Of a stretch of DNA of 17,926 nucleotides, positions 1 through 7,951 are shown one piece after another; position 1 is the first letter of the stretch, and each line of letters opens with the position of its first letter. The stretch covers positions 1-17,926 of the forward strand of contig JBBSHJ010000066.1 of NCBI GenBank assembly GCA_038253135.1. The letters are read 5' to 3'. The DNA is from JBBSHJ01 sp038253135. Its GTDB lineage: Bacteria > Actinomycetota > Actinomycetes > Mycobacteriales > QHCD01. The notes beneath the pieces are model-generated. The model was given only the letters and a program-made list of their open reading frames with translations. It ran no database searches and was not told where the DNA came from. The position numbers and the translations under genes were made by a program.

Positions 1-1
1 G

Positions 2-381
2 GCTCCGAATAGTCCACTCGAACGCGTTGAGGTCGTGGGACGAGGCGGAAACATCGTCATCGATAACGGTGTGCGCGTGACCTACTATCGCGCGGGCGGC
101 GAGTCTGTATACGGACGCGAAGGTTCCTACCTCGTCGACGACCAGGTAGCCCCGCTCATGTGGGAGCCAGAATTCTCGCTGGGCCAACTCTACAACAAGA
201 ACCTCTTCTACCTCGGATACGTGCCCGAGATCCTGCATTCTGTGACGCGGTGTCGGGACACGTCCCGTTGACCTTGGGGACTCTGGAACAGGCGGCCCAA
301 ATCATGGCGCTGTACGAGACATATCAACGGATCCCTGCCGGCACCGTCGGTCCGGTGCACCCACATGAAGGAGAAGCATGA
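2..381 (+). pseudogene. Gfo/Idh/MocA-type oxidoreductase, C-terminal part, frameshifted
   Basis: Only the 3' end of this gene is in the window. One reading frame (from base 2) encodes a beta-sheet-rich stretch beginning NSPLERVEVVGRGGNIVIDN and continuing to about base 234 (GYVPEIL). The expected ending (FCDAVSGHVPLTLGTLEQAA, then ALYETYQRIPAGTV) continues in the frame one base earlier, from about base 235 to the TGA at 379-381. Both halves resemble the C-terminal domain of Gfo/Idh/MocA NAD(P)-dependent sugar or inositol oxidoreductases, so a single base appears to be missing near 233-236. Read as it stands, the upstream frame stops at 269-271 and loses the final helix. This is either a real pseudogene or a sequencing error. 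The restored frame's stop overlaps the cupin start (ATGA), so the pair was probably one operon. The substrate cannot be deduced, and the N-terminal Rossmann half lies outside the window. Confidence 0.7.
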
Positions 382-752
382 ATCGCCTCGAACCGCAACA
401 CCCGACGTGCAGCCACCCCGCGGACTACCGCGTCGAGACGCACCCTTGGGGCGAGTTGGTCTGGATGGTCTCCGGAGCGCTCGGAACCTCCGAAAAGCTG
501 ACGGTCGGACGGTGCTACATCAATCCCGGGCAGGCCAATCCGCGTCATTACCACCCGAATTGTGACGAGGTGCTGTACGTGCTGCGCGGAACGATCGAGC
601 ATACGGTCGATGATGACGCATTCCCCATGCAGGCCGGCGACACTGTCAGCATCCCCTCGGGGAGCTATCACAATGCCCGAAACGTCGGGACCGAGGTCGC
701 GGAGTTCGTCATCACCTTTGACGCGGCCGACCGCCGCACCGTCGGAGAGTGA
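378..752 (+). CDS. small single-domain cupin protein
   Basis: This 124-residue protein has a typical cupin fold signature. Motif 1 is an H-x-H pair (RHYHPN, about residues 56-60) followed by the metal-ligand Glu of CDEVLYVLRG. Motif 2 is the AGDTVSIPSGSYHNARN stretch with its His near residue 98. Cupins of this size bind a divalent metal and act as small-molecule isomerases, dioxygenases or binding proteins, and the specific reaction cannot be told from sequence. The ATG overlaps the stop of the upstream oxidoreductase by four bases and is preceded by GGAG at 370-373, which supports this start. Co-transcription with a Gfo/Idh/MocA enzyme suggests a role in sugar, sugar-acid or cyclitol catabolism, but that is inference. 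The downstream neighbour xerD is convergent. Confidence 0.85.
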   Translation: MNRLEPQHPTCSHPADYRVETHPWGELVWMVSGALGTSEKLTVGRCYINPGQANPRHYHPNCDEVLYVLRGTIEHTVDDDAFPMQAGDTVSIPSGSYHNARNVGTEVAEFVITFDAADRRTVGE

Positions 753-758
753 CGGTGC
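736..758 (+). terminator. hairpin over the cupin stop codon
   Basis: GCACCGTC (736-743) and GACGGTGC (751-758) form a perfect 8-bp stem with a 7-base loop containing the start of the cupin stop codon. No T-tract follows. It sits where a terminator between the convergent cupin and xerD genes would be expected, and hairpins without U-tracts are common in high-GC actinobacteria. Its function is inferred. Confidence 0.4.
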
Positions 759-861
759 CACCCCGGTCGCTCGGGCCGCGCGCTGCCGCATTGATGTGAT
801 CGACCCGTGGCCTGCATCCACCTGAGGGCCAACCGGGCGATGGGAGGCTACGACGGGCCGC

Positions 862-1803
862 TCAGCGCAGCGCCCGCGGATGGGCGGTCGCGTAGACCTC
901 GCGCAACTTGTCGACCGTGACCAAGGTGTAGATCTGCGTGGTGGTTACCGACGCGTGTCCGAGCAGCTCTTGTACGACGCGCACGTCGGCGCCGCCGTCG
1001 AGCAGGTGCGTGGCGAAGGAGTGCCGCAGCGTGTGCGGCGAGATCGTGTCGCCGAGACCGGCCCGGTCGGCGGTCTGCCGCAGGATCGTCCACGCGCTCT
1101 GTCGCGAGAGCCGCCCGCCGCGGGCGTTGAGCAGCAGCGCCGGCGTACCGCGCCCCCGGCCGGCCAGTCCCGGGCGCGTCCGGATGAGATAGTCATCGAC
1201 CGCCCGCAGCGCGAAGGACCCGATCGGCACGATGCGGGTCTTGTTGCCCTTGCCGTGCAGCACGACGGTCGCGCCCTCGCGATCGATATCATCGATATCG
1301 AGACCGACGGCCTCGGAGATCCGCGCGCCGGTGCCGTAGAGCACCTCCAGCAACGCGCGGTCGCGGTCGGCGAGCGGGGTCCCGTCGATGCCGGCGGCGT
1401 AGATGAGTCCCTCGACGTCGTCGACGCCGATCGCCTTCGGCAGTCGCCGCGGCGGGGCCGGAGGTTTGACCTCCCGGGACACATCGCCGTCGACGATGCC
1501 CTCCCGCGCGGCAAATCTGTGCAGGCCGCGCACGGCGACGACGGTCCGCGCCGCGCTCGTCGCCGACAGCGCCCGGTGCTCCTCCTCGCCGGTGCGCAGG
1601 GCCACGAGGAAGTCGGAAACGGTGTTCTCGACTATCCCGTCCATGTCGGCGATCCCCCGGGCGGCAAGGAAATCGGCGTAGCGGCCAAGATCGCGCCGGT
1701 AGGCCGCGAGCGTGTTCGCGGCCAGGCCGCGCTCGACCGCGAGGTGATCGAGGTAGGCCTCGATCACCCGGGTCGCTGCGCTTCGTGGGCTCAGGGCGAG
1801 CAC
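862..1803 (-). CDS. xerD: site-specific tyrosine recombinase XerD
   Basis: This 313-residue protein matches the usual XerD length (about 300). The N-terminal SAM-like core-binding domain spans about residues 10-100 (VIEAYLDHLAVERGLAANTL). The catalytic domain carries the complete tyrosine-recombinase set: R161 (GTGARISE), K185 (GKGNKTR), H257 and R260 (SPHTLRHSF), H283 (LLGHASV) and the nucleophile Y292 (TTTQIYTLV). XerD acts with XerC at dif to resolve chromosome dimers at division. The GTG start lies four bases after the ald stop, with AGGA just upstream, so it is probably expressed with ald. A second GTG twelve codons in (base 1767) is possible but has no good ribosome binding site. Lack of neighbouring phage genes or att-like repeats argues for the housekeeping recombinase rather than an island integrase. 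The parA/scpAB genes often found beside actinobacterial xerD are absent. Confidence 0.92.
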   Translation of the reverse strand: MLALSPRSAATRVIEAYLDHLAVERGLAANTLAAYRRDLGRYADFLAARGIADMDGIVENTVSDFLVALRTGEEEHRALSATSAARTVVAVRGLHRFAAREGIVDGDVSREVKPPAPPRRLPKAIGVDDVEGLIYAAGIDGTPLADRDRALLEVLYGTGARISEAVGLDIDDIDREGATVVLHGKGNKTRIVPIGSFALRAVDDYLIRTRPGLAGRGRGTPALLLNARGGRLSRQSAWTILRQTADRAGLGDTISPHTLRHSFATHLLDGGADVRVVQELLGHASVTTTQIYTLVTVDKLREVYATAHPRALR

Positions 1804-1807
1804 CTTC

Positions 1808-2929
1808 CTACCCGGCCGCGAGGGCCTGGTCGAGCGGCGTGAACGGGAGCCCGTGCGCGTCGGCGACCGGCTCGTTGATGACCGCTCCCCCGATGACGTT
1901 GACCCCGAGCGCCAGCGCCGGGTCGCGGCGTACCGCCTGCGGCAGTCCTCGACCGGCCAGCTCGAGCACGTAGGGCAACGTCACGTTGGTCAGCGCGTAC
2001 GTCGACGTGTGCGGCACCGCGCCCGGCATGTTGGTGACGCAGTAGAAGATCGACTCGGCGACCGTGAATGTGGGGTCCGAGTGCGTCGTCGGGCGGGTCG
2101 ACTCGAAACAGCCGCCCTGGTCGACGGCGATGTCGACCAGCACGCTCCCTGGTCGCATCCGAGCCACGAGCTCGTCGCTGACCAGCGTCGGGGCCTTCGC
2201 GCCGGGCACCAGGACCGCACCGATGACCAGGTCGGCGTCGATGCACGCCTGCTCGACCTCATACCGTGTCGACGCGACCGTCTGCAGGTGTCCCTGGTAG
2301 ATGTGATCGGCCGCGCGCAGCCTGTCGATGTTGCGGTCGAGTAGCAGGACGTCGGCGTGCATGCCGAGTGCGATGGCCGCCGCGCTCATGCCCGAGACGC
2401 CCGCGCCGATCACCACCACCTTCGCCGCGTAGACGCCGGACACACCGCCCATCAGGATCCCGCGGCCGCCCTGGTTGCGCTCCAGCCAGTGCGCGCCGAC
2501 GTGGGGAGCCATCCGCCCGGCGACCTCCGACATCGGAGCCAGCAGCGGCAACGCACCGTCCGGGGTCTGCACGGTCTCGTAGGCGACCGCATTGATGCCG
2601 GAGGCGAGGATCGCGTCGGTGCAGGGCCGGGAGGCGGCCAGGTGAAGGTAGGTGAAGAGGGTCTGGCCGCTCCGCATGCGGGGGTATTCGGCCGCAATGG
2701 GCTCCTTGACCTTGAGGACGAGATCGGCCGCGTCCCACACGGTGCCCGCGTCCTTGGCGATCGTTGCCCCGGCGCTGAGGAAGTCGCTGTCCGGGATGGC
2801 CGATCCGCTCCCCGCCTCCGTCTCGATCACGACCTCGTGGCCGGCGGCCAGCAGCTCGTGCACGCCGGGTGGGGTGATCGCGACGCGGTACTCGTTGTCC
2901 TTGAGCTCTCGGGGTATGCCGACTCGCAC
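1808..2929 (-). CDS. ald: alanine dehydrogenase
   Basis: This enzyme reversibly deaminates L-alanine to pyruvate and ammonium with NAD+. I chose the GTG at 2929-2927 because GAGGAG (2942-2937) lies seven bases upstream. The resulting 373-residue protein then carries the family residues at the canonical Ald positions: R15 (NEYRVAITP) and K75 (LKVKEP) for substrate binding, and H96 (TYLHLA) and D270 (VDIAVDQGG) for catalysis. An in-frame ATG nine codons upstream (2956) would give a nonconserved MTATSRRRH extension. The Rossmann NAD motif is VIGAGVSGMSAA at about 173-184, followed by the acidic residue of LLLDRN. The protein is cytosolic, and the family is normally hexameric. xerD follows after four bases. 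In mycobacteria ald responds to alanine and low oxygen, but no AldR site was recognised here. Confidence 0.95.
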   Translation of the reverse strand: MRVGIPRELKDNEYRVAITPPGVHELLAAGHEVVIETEAGSGSAIPDSDFLSAGATIAKDAGTVWDAADLVLKVKEPIAAEYPRMRSGQTLFTYLHLAASRPCTDAILASGINAVAYETVQTPDGALPLLAPMSEVAGRMAPHVGAHWLERNQGGRGILMGGVSGVYAAKVVVIGAGVSGMSAAAIALGMHADVLLLDRNIDRLRAADHIYQGHLQTVASTRYEVEQACIDADLVIGAVLVPGAKAPTLVSDELVARMRPGSVLVDIAVDQGGCFESTRPTTHSDPTFTVAESIFYCVTNMPGAVPHTSTYALTNVTLPYVLELAGRGLPQAVRRDPALALGVNVIGGAVINEPVADAHGLPFTPLDQALAAG

Positions 2930-2956
2930 GTGACGTCTCCTCGAAGTGGCGGTCAT

Positions 2957-2976
2957 GGCCGGCGCCGTTGCCGGCC
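2957..2976 (-). promoter_or_regulatory. hairpin in the ald 5' leader
   Basis: GGCCGGC (2957-2963) and GCCGGCC (2970-2976) form a perfect 7-bp stem with a 6-base loop, about 14 bases upstream of the ald ribosome binding site. It could be a leader structure affecting ald expression or a terminator for whatever once lay upstream. No T-tract follows. GC-rich palindromes arise easily by chance in this genome. Confidence 0.25.
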
Positions 2977-3021
2977 CATCCCGCAGCGGCAGCTCGCCGC
3001 GCCCGCGAGTCTAGGACCGAC

Positions 3022-3332
3022 TCATCGGGTCGGGGCGACGGTGTGGAGCCGCGGCGTGGCCAGCTCCTGCGGGTGCGGCTCGCGCTCCGAGGTCCGGGCG
3101 TCGGCGAGGCCGGCCGTGCGGCGGCCATGCTCGCACTCGACAGATCCACGCCGTACACCGTGACCTCCGCGCGGGAAAGGTAGCCGGCTACCTGACCGGG
3201 TCCACGACCCGGATCGATGGCGATCCCAGGTTCCGGCCCGACCAGCTCCCGGAGCTCGGCCATGAGCGAGCCCGTCCAAACGGCGCAACGGACGTGCTCC
3301 GGTAGCGAGGCCCGCGCTGTGATGATCTTCAC
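3022..3332 (-). pseudogene. possible decayed class I SAM-dependent methyltransferase fragment
   Basis: This stretch lies in the 518-bp gap between the divergent ald and glgX genes. The minus strand encodes MAELRELVGPEPGIAIDPGR, then GPGQVAGYLSR, EVTVYGVDLSS and SMAAAR. This resembles motif I (D-x-G-x-G-x-G, here D-P-G-R-G-P-G) and motif II (acidic end of beta-2, GVDLS) of class I methyltransferases. After SMAAAR the similarity fades. A family-like continuation (ADARTSEREPHPQELATP) is in another frame and ends at a TGA near 3022. The remaining two thirds of a methyltransferase are absent. The only upstream start is a GTG at 3332 with its G-rich stretch directly abutting it. I read it as a frameshifted, truncated relic rather than a working gene. 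Apart from this and the ald leader hairpin, I see nothing definite in 2930-3447. Confidence 0.4.
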
Positions 3333-3447
3333 CCTCCCCGACCACGAAGGCGACCGGGCATGGTTGTCCCCTGCGGGCGATGCAGCGCGGCAGGGCTCTT
3401 GCCGTTACCGTCGTCACTCGAGAAGACCCGAAGACGAATGGAGAAGA

Positions 3448-5589
3448 ATGCAGCAGGTGTGGCCGGGCTCGGCATATCCGCTCGGGGCGACGTACGACGG
3501 TTCGGGAACGAACTTCTCGATCTACTCCGAGGTCGCGGAGCGGGTCGAGCTGTGCCTGCTCACCCCGCGCGGCAAGGAGACCCGGGTCGTCCTGCCCGAG
3601 GTTGATGGGCTGGTGTGGCACGGCTACCTGCCCGGCGTCGGACCCGGCCAGCGCTACGGCTTCCGGGTGCACGGACCGAATGATCCCAAGGCCGGCAAGC
3701 GGTGCAACCCGTCGAAGCTGGTGCTCGACCCCTACGCCAAGGCCGTTGAGGGCACCGTCGACTGGGACCCGTCCGTTTTCGGCTACGACCTCGATTTTCC
3801 CGACAACATGAGCACCACCGACTCCGCGCCCCACATGCCGAAATCGGTCGTGATCAACCCGTTCTTCGACTGGGGCAACGACCACCCGCTGCGCCACCGT
3901 TACAACGAGACGGTCATCTACGAGGCGCACGTCCGCGGGCTGACGATCCAGCACCCGAAGGTCCCCGAGGGCATCCGCGGCACCTACGCCGGCATCGCGC
4001 ACCCGGTCGTGATCGAACATCTGCACAGACTCGGAGTGACCGCGATCGAGTTGATGCCGGTGCATCAATTCGTCCACGACGACCGGCTGATCAAGGCCGG
4101 GCTGCGCAACTACTGGGGCTACAACACCATCGGCTTCCTCGCCCCGCACGGCGGTTACGCGGCCACCGGGCAGGCCGGGCAGCAGGTCACCGAATTCAAG
4201 GCGATGGTCAAGGCGCTGCACCAGGTCGGCATCGAGGTCATTCTGGACGTCGTCTACAACCACACGGCCGAGGGAAACCACCTCGGTCCCACCCTGTCGA
4301 TGCGGGGCATCGACAACGAGTCCTACTACCGGTTGAGGGACGAGGACAAGTCGACCTACGTCGACTACACCGGCACCGGAAACTCCCTGAATGTCCGCAA
4401 TCCGCACTCGCTGCAGCTGATGACCGACTCGCTGCGCTACTGGGTCACCGACATGCACGTCGACGGCTTCCGCTTCGACCTCGCCTCGACGCTCGCCCGC
4501 GAGATGTACGACGTGGACCGCCTGTCCGCGTTCTTCGACATCGTGCAGCAGGACCCGACGATCAGCCAGGTCAAGCTGATCGCCGAGCCGTGGGACGTCG
4601 GGCCGGGCGGCTACCAGATCGGCAACTTCCCTCCGCTGTGGACCGAGTGGAACGGGAAGTATCGCGACACGGTGCGCGACTTCTGGCGCGGCGAGGCCGG
4701 CGCACTCGGCGAATTCGCGGCACGGATCACCGGATCCTCCGACCTCTATGAGACCTCGGCGCGGCGACCGGTCGCGAGCATCAACTTCGTCACCTGTCAC
4801 GACGGGTTCACGCTGACCGACCTCGTCTCCTACAACGAGAAGCACAACGAGGCCAACGGGGAGGGCAACCGCGACGGGGAGAGCTTCAACCGGTCGTGGA
4901 ACTGTGGGCACGAAGGGCCCACCGATGATCCGGTGATCACCGAGCTGCGGGCCCGGCAGCGGCGCAACTTCCTCGCCACGCTGATGCTGTCGCAAGGCGT
5001 GCCGATGATCGCGCACGGCGACGAGCTCGGCCGTACCCAGCAGGGGAACAACAACGCTTATTGCCAGGACAACAAGATCACCTGGGTCGACTGGGCCGAC
5101 CCCGACCAGGATCTGATCAATTTCGTCGGCCGGCTGTCCGAGCTCCGCCGCGAGCACCCGATCTTCCGCCGGCGTCGCTTCTTCGACGGGCGGCCGGTCG
5201 GCCGCGGCGGCGGCGATCCGCTGCGGGACATCGCCTGGCTCACCCCGTCCGGCCGGGAGATGACCCAGGTCGACTGGGGCGCTGGTGTCGGCCAGCAGGT
5301 CTCGGCATTCCTCAACGGCAAGGGCATCCCCGATACCGATTCGCGCGGCGAACGGGTCACCGACCGGAGCTTCTTCCTCTGCTTCAATTCCGCCGATCAG
5401 GCGGTGGATTTCACCTTGCCGAGCAAGGAGTACGCCGCCGCGTGGCAGCGGGTCGTTGACACCGCGATGTCGATCCGGGCGGCGAGCGGTGGCCGCCGCT
5501 CCGGTGATCTCGAGGACGAGGTCACGGCCGGCTCGACGGTCACGGTGGGCGCCCGGTCGCTGCTGGTGCTCCGCGAAACGGAGGAATGA
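3448..5589 (+). CDS. glgX: glycogen debranching enzyme GlgX/TreX (isoamylase type)
   Basis: This GH13 enzyme hydrolyses alpha-1,6 branches in glycogen, releasing linear maltodextrins that feed TreY. The 713-residue product has an N-terminal CBM48/isoamylase domain (about 1-150; PLGATYDGSGTNFSIYS). The catalytic barrel carries the WGYN block (223-226), region I D267-x3-NH (LDVVYNHTAEG), the nucleophile D344 (GFRFDLAS), the acid/base E380 (LIAEPWD) and the third acidic residue in HD at 451-452 (FVTCHDGFTLTDLVSY). The ATG at 3448 is preceded by GGAG four bases upstream. The frame is open to 3217, but the extra N-terminus has no family similarity. It is followed 82 bases later by treY, an order typical of treX-treY operons. 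In that context the product is often named TreX. Confidence 0.95.
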   Translation: MQQVWPGSAYPLGATYDGSGTNFSIYSEVAERVELCLLTPRGKETRVVLPEVDGLVWHGYLPGVGPGQRYGFRVHGPNDPKAGKRCNPSKLVLDPYAKAVEGTVDWDPSVFGYDLDFPDNMSTTDSAPHMPKSVVINPFFDWGNDHPLRHRYNETVIYEAHVRGLTIQHPKVPEGIRGTYAGIAHPVVIEHLHRLGVTAIELMPVHQFVHDDRLIKAGLRNYWGYNTIGFLAPHGGYAATGQAGQQVTEFKAMVKALHQVGIEVILDVVYNHTAEGNHLGPTLSMRGIDNESYYRLRDEDKSTYVDYTGTGNSLNVRNPHSLQLMTDSLRYWVTDMHVDGFRFDLASTLAREMYDVDRLSAFFDIVQQDPTISQVKLIAEPWDVGPGGYQIGNFPPLWTEWNGKYRDTVRDFWRGEAGALGEFAARITGSSDLYETSARRPVASINFVTCHDGFTLTDLVSYNEKHNEANGEGNRDGESFNRSWNCGHEGPTDDPVITELRARQRRNFLATLMLSQGVPMIAHGDELGRTQQGNNNAYCQDNKITWVDWADPDQDLINFVGRLSELRREHPIFRRRRFFDGRPVGRGGGDPLRDIAWLTPSGREMTQVDWGAGVGQQVSAFLNGKGIPDTDSRGERVTDRSFFLCFNSADQAVDFTLPSKEYAAAWQRVVDTAMSIRAASGGRRSGDLEDEVTAGSTVTVGARSLLVLRETEE

Positions 5590-5611
5590 CGCCGCCACGG
5601 TGCCGGCGGCG
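5590..5611 (+). promoter_or_regulatory. hairpin between glgX and treY
   Basis: CGCCGCC (5590-5596) and GGCGGCG (5605-5611) form a 7-bp stem with an 8-base loop, starting at the base after the glgX stop codon. No T-run follows. It may mark a processing or partial termination point that lowers treY relative to glgX, but the function is inferred and GC bias makes chance formation possible. Confidence 0.25.
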
Positions 5612-5671
5612 GGCGCCGCGACGGGTGCGGACCCGGTGCTGGTCGTGCCGGTGGTACGGAAGACTATCGGC

Positions 5672-7936
5672 ATGCCGACGCCCCGATCGACGTACCGCGT
5701 GCAGGTCTCGCCCCGGTTCGATCTCGACGCCACCGCCGAGCTGGCGGACTATCTCGCCGATCTCGGCGTGACGCACCTCTGCGCGTCCCCCCTGCTGGCG
5801 AGCACGCCGGGATCGAATCACGGTTACGACGTCGTCGATCACCTCGCGGTCGACGAGCAGCGGGGCGGCGAGGCCGCTCGGCAGCGCCTGCTGACCGCGC
5901 TCCGCGCGCAGGGTCTCGGCATGGTCCTCGACATCGTCCCCAACCACATGGGAGTCGCCGAGGCGAGCGCGAACAAGGCGTGGTGGGACGTGCTGTGGCT
6001 AGGCGCCCAGTCGGCGTACGCGCACTGGTTCGAGATCGACTGGTCCCGTGGCCGGCTGGTGCTGCCGGTGCTCGGCGACGCGCCCGACGAGCTGGACCGG
6101 CTGCGGATCAAGGACGGCGAGCTGCGCTACTACGAGCACCGCTTCCCGTTGGGTGTGGGCACCTCCGAGAGCGGTACGCCGCGCGAGATCCACGACCGCC
6201 AGCACTACCGGCTCGTGTCCTGGCGCCGCGCGGACACCGAGGTCAACTACCGCAGGTTCTTCGCGGTCGCGACGCTGGCGGGGATCCGGGTCGAGGAGCC
6301 GGATGTCTTCGACACGACGCACACGGTGCCGCTGCGGTGGGCCCGCGCCGGCGAGATCGACGGCATCCGGATCGATCATCCGGACGGGCTAGCCGACCCG
6401 GCCGGGTACCTGCAGCACCTCGCCGCCGCATGTCCCGAAGGCATCTGGCTGGTCGTGGAGAAGATCCTCGAGCCGGGAGAGGCGCTCCCTGACTGGCCGA
6501 TCGCCGGTACGACGGGCTATGACGCGCTCGGTGAGGTCGATCGCCTGCTCGCGGACGTGGCGGCCGACGGCGCCCTGCTGCGCGCCGCGGGGACGCCCTC
6601 GGACTGGCCCGAGCTGGTGCACGAGAGCAAGCTCGACGTGGCGACGGGCATGCTGCGGGCCGAGCTCGACCGCCTCACCACGCTCGCCCCGGACGTCGAG
6701 GGCGCGGGCAATGCGGTCGCCGAGCTGCTCGCCTGCTTTCCCGTCTACCGCTCCTACCTGCCTGGCGCCGGCGCCGAGCACCTGGCTATCGCCGTCTCCG
6801 AGGCGCTCCGTCGTCGCCCCGACCTCGCGGCGGCGATCCGCCCCGTCGCCGCAGTGCTGGCCGACCCCGACTCGCCCGTGGCGCGCCGGTTCCAGCAGCA
6901 GACCGGCGCGGTGATGGCCAAGGGCGTCGAGGACACGGCGTACTACCGCTACACCCACTTCATCGCCGCGACCGAGGTCGGGGCGGACCCGACGACCATC
7001 GGCTGGGAGCCGGCCGACTTCCACGCCGCCATGGTCCGCCGCCACGCAAACGCCCCGGACGGGATGACCACCCTGTCGACCCACGACACGAAGCGCGGCG
7101 AGGACGTGCGCGCACGGCTGGCGGTGCTGACCGAGATTCCGGGGCGGTGGGCCGAATCCCTGCGGCGCTGGGAGTCCGTCGCGCCGCTCTCCGATCCTTC
7201 GGTCGCCGCGCTGTTGTGGCAGACCGTCGTCGGATCCTGGCCGATCGAGCGCGACCGGCTGCACGCCGCGATGGAGAAATCCGCCCGCGAGGCACGGACC
7301 GGCACGTCATGGAACGCACCGGACGCCGGCTTCGAGGCGGCGATGCACGCCGTGATCGATCGGGTGTACGACGACGCCGGCGTGCGCGCCGACGTCGAGT
7401 CCCTCGTCGAGACGATCACCGCGCCGGGATGGAGCAATTCCCTGGCCGCCAAGCTGATCCAGCTCACCATGCCCGGAGTGCCGGACGTCTATCAGGGCTC
7501 CGAGCTGTGGGGCAACTCCCTGGTCGATCCGGACAACCGGCGTCCGGTCGACTTCGCCCACCGCCGCGGGCTCCTCGCGGCCATCGACGGCGGCGAGCGG
7601 CCGCCGGTCGACGCCACCGGCGCGGCCAAACTGCTCGTCGTCGCGACCGCGCTGCGGCTACGCCGTGACCGGCCCGAGGCGTTCTCGGCGTACCGACCGC
7701 TGGAGGTCTCCGGTCCCGCGGCCCGGCACGCCGTGGCCTTCGATCGCGGTGAGCTCATCTCCGTCGCGACCCGCCTCCCGCTGACGCTAGCCGAGGCGGG
7801 CGGCTTCGGGTCCACGGCGGTCGACCTGCCCGCCGGCGGCTGGGTCGATCGGCTCACCGGCACCCGGCATGACGGCGCCGCCAGCCTCGGCGACCTGACC
7901 GCCCGCTACCCCGTCGCCCTGCTCACCCCCGCCTGA
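5672..7936 (+). CDS. treY: maltooligosyl trehalose synthase
   Basis: TreY is a GH13 intramolecular transglucosylase. It converts the reducing-end alpha-1,4 bond of a maltodextrin to the alpha,alpha-1,1 bond, giving maltooligosyl trehalose. The 754-residue length fits the family. It begins PTPRSTYRVQV, close to the usual TreY start. Key blocks are LDIVPNHMG (about 86-94), the nucleophile D235 (GIRIDHPDGLADPAGYL), the acid/base E263 (VVEKILEPGE) and the third acidic D472 (LSTHDTKRGEDVRAR). The C-terminal PGVPDVYQGSELW and RRPVDF blocks are typical. The ATG at 5672 has GGAAG nine bases upstream; in-frame GTGs further upstream would only add nonconserved residues. It follows glgX and is only 15 bases ahead of pyrE, so it is probably transcribed with both. 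Its partner treZ is not adjacent but about 6 kb downstream. Confidence 0.96.
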   Translation: MPTPRSTYRVQVSPRFDLDATAELADYLADLGVTHLCASPLLASTPGSNHGYDVVDHLAVDEQRGGEAARQRLLTALRAQGLGMVLDIVPNHMGVAEASANKAWWDVLWLGAQSAYAHWFEIDWSRGRLVLPVLGDAPDELDRLRIKDGELRYYEHRFPLGVGTSESGTPREIHDRQHYRLVSWRRADTEVNYRRFFAVATLAGIRVEEPDVFDTTHTVPLRWARAGEIDGIRIDHPDGLADPAGYLQHLAAACPEGIWLVVEKILEPGEALPDWPIAGTTGYDALGEVDRLLADVAADGALLRAAGTPSDWPELVHESKLDVATGMLRAELDRLTTLAPDVEGAGNAVAELLACFPVYRSYLPGAGAEHLAIAVSEALRRRPDLAAAIRPVAAVLADPDSPVARRFQQQTGAVMAKGVEDTAYYRYTHFIAATEVGADPTTIGWEPADFHAAMVRRHANAPDGMTTLSTHDTKRGEDVRARLAVLTEIPGRWAESLRRWESVAPLSDPSVAALLWQTVVGSWPIERDRLHAAMEKSAREARTGTSWNAPDAGFEAAMHAVIDRVYDDAGVRADVESLVETITAPGWSNSLAAKLIQLTMPGVPDVYQGSELWGNSLVDPDNRRPVDFAHRRGLLAAIDGGERPPVDATGAAKLLVVATALRLRRDRPEAFSAYRPLEVSGPAARHAVAFDRGELISVATRLPLTLAEAGGFGSTAVDLPAGGWVDRLTGTRHDGAASLGDLTARYPVALLTPA

Positions 7937-7951
7937 CGAGAGGTTCGCCCC

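Noticed and set aside
862..1803. XerD-like gene as the integrase of a genomic island
   Set aside because: Length and motifs match housekeeping XerD. No tRNA, att-like direct repeats, excisionase or phage genes were seen nearby.
2930..2956. ATG at 2956 as the ald start
   Set aside because: It would place a GAGGAG ribosome binding site inside the coding region. The GTG at 2929 has correct spacing and restores canonical Ald residue numbering (R15, K75, H96, D270).
3022..5733. A 903-codon open frame on the minus strand opposite glgX
   Set aside because: It is a shadow of the glgX codon pattern: low-complexity Val/Asp/Arg-rich, with no recognisable domain, while the opposite strand encodes a complete GlgX with all catalytic residues.
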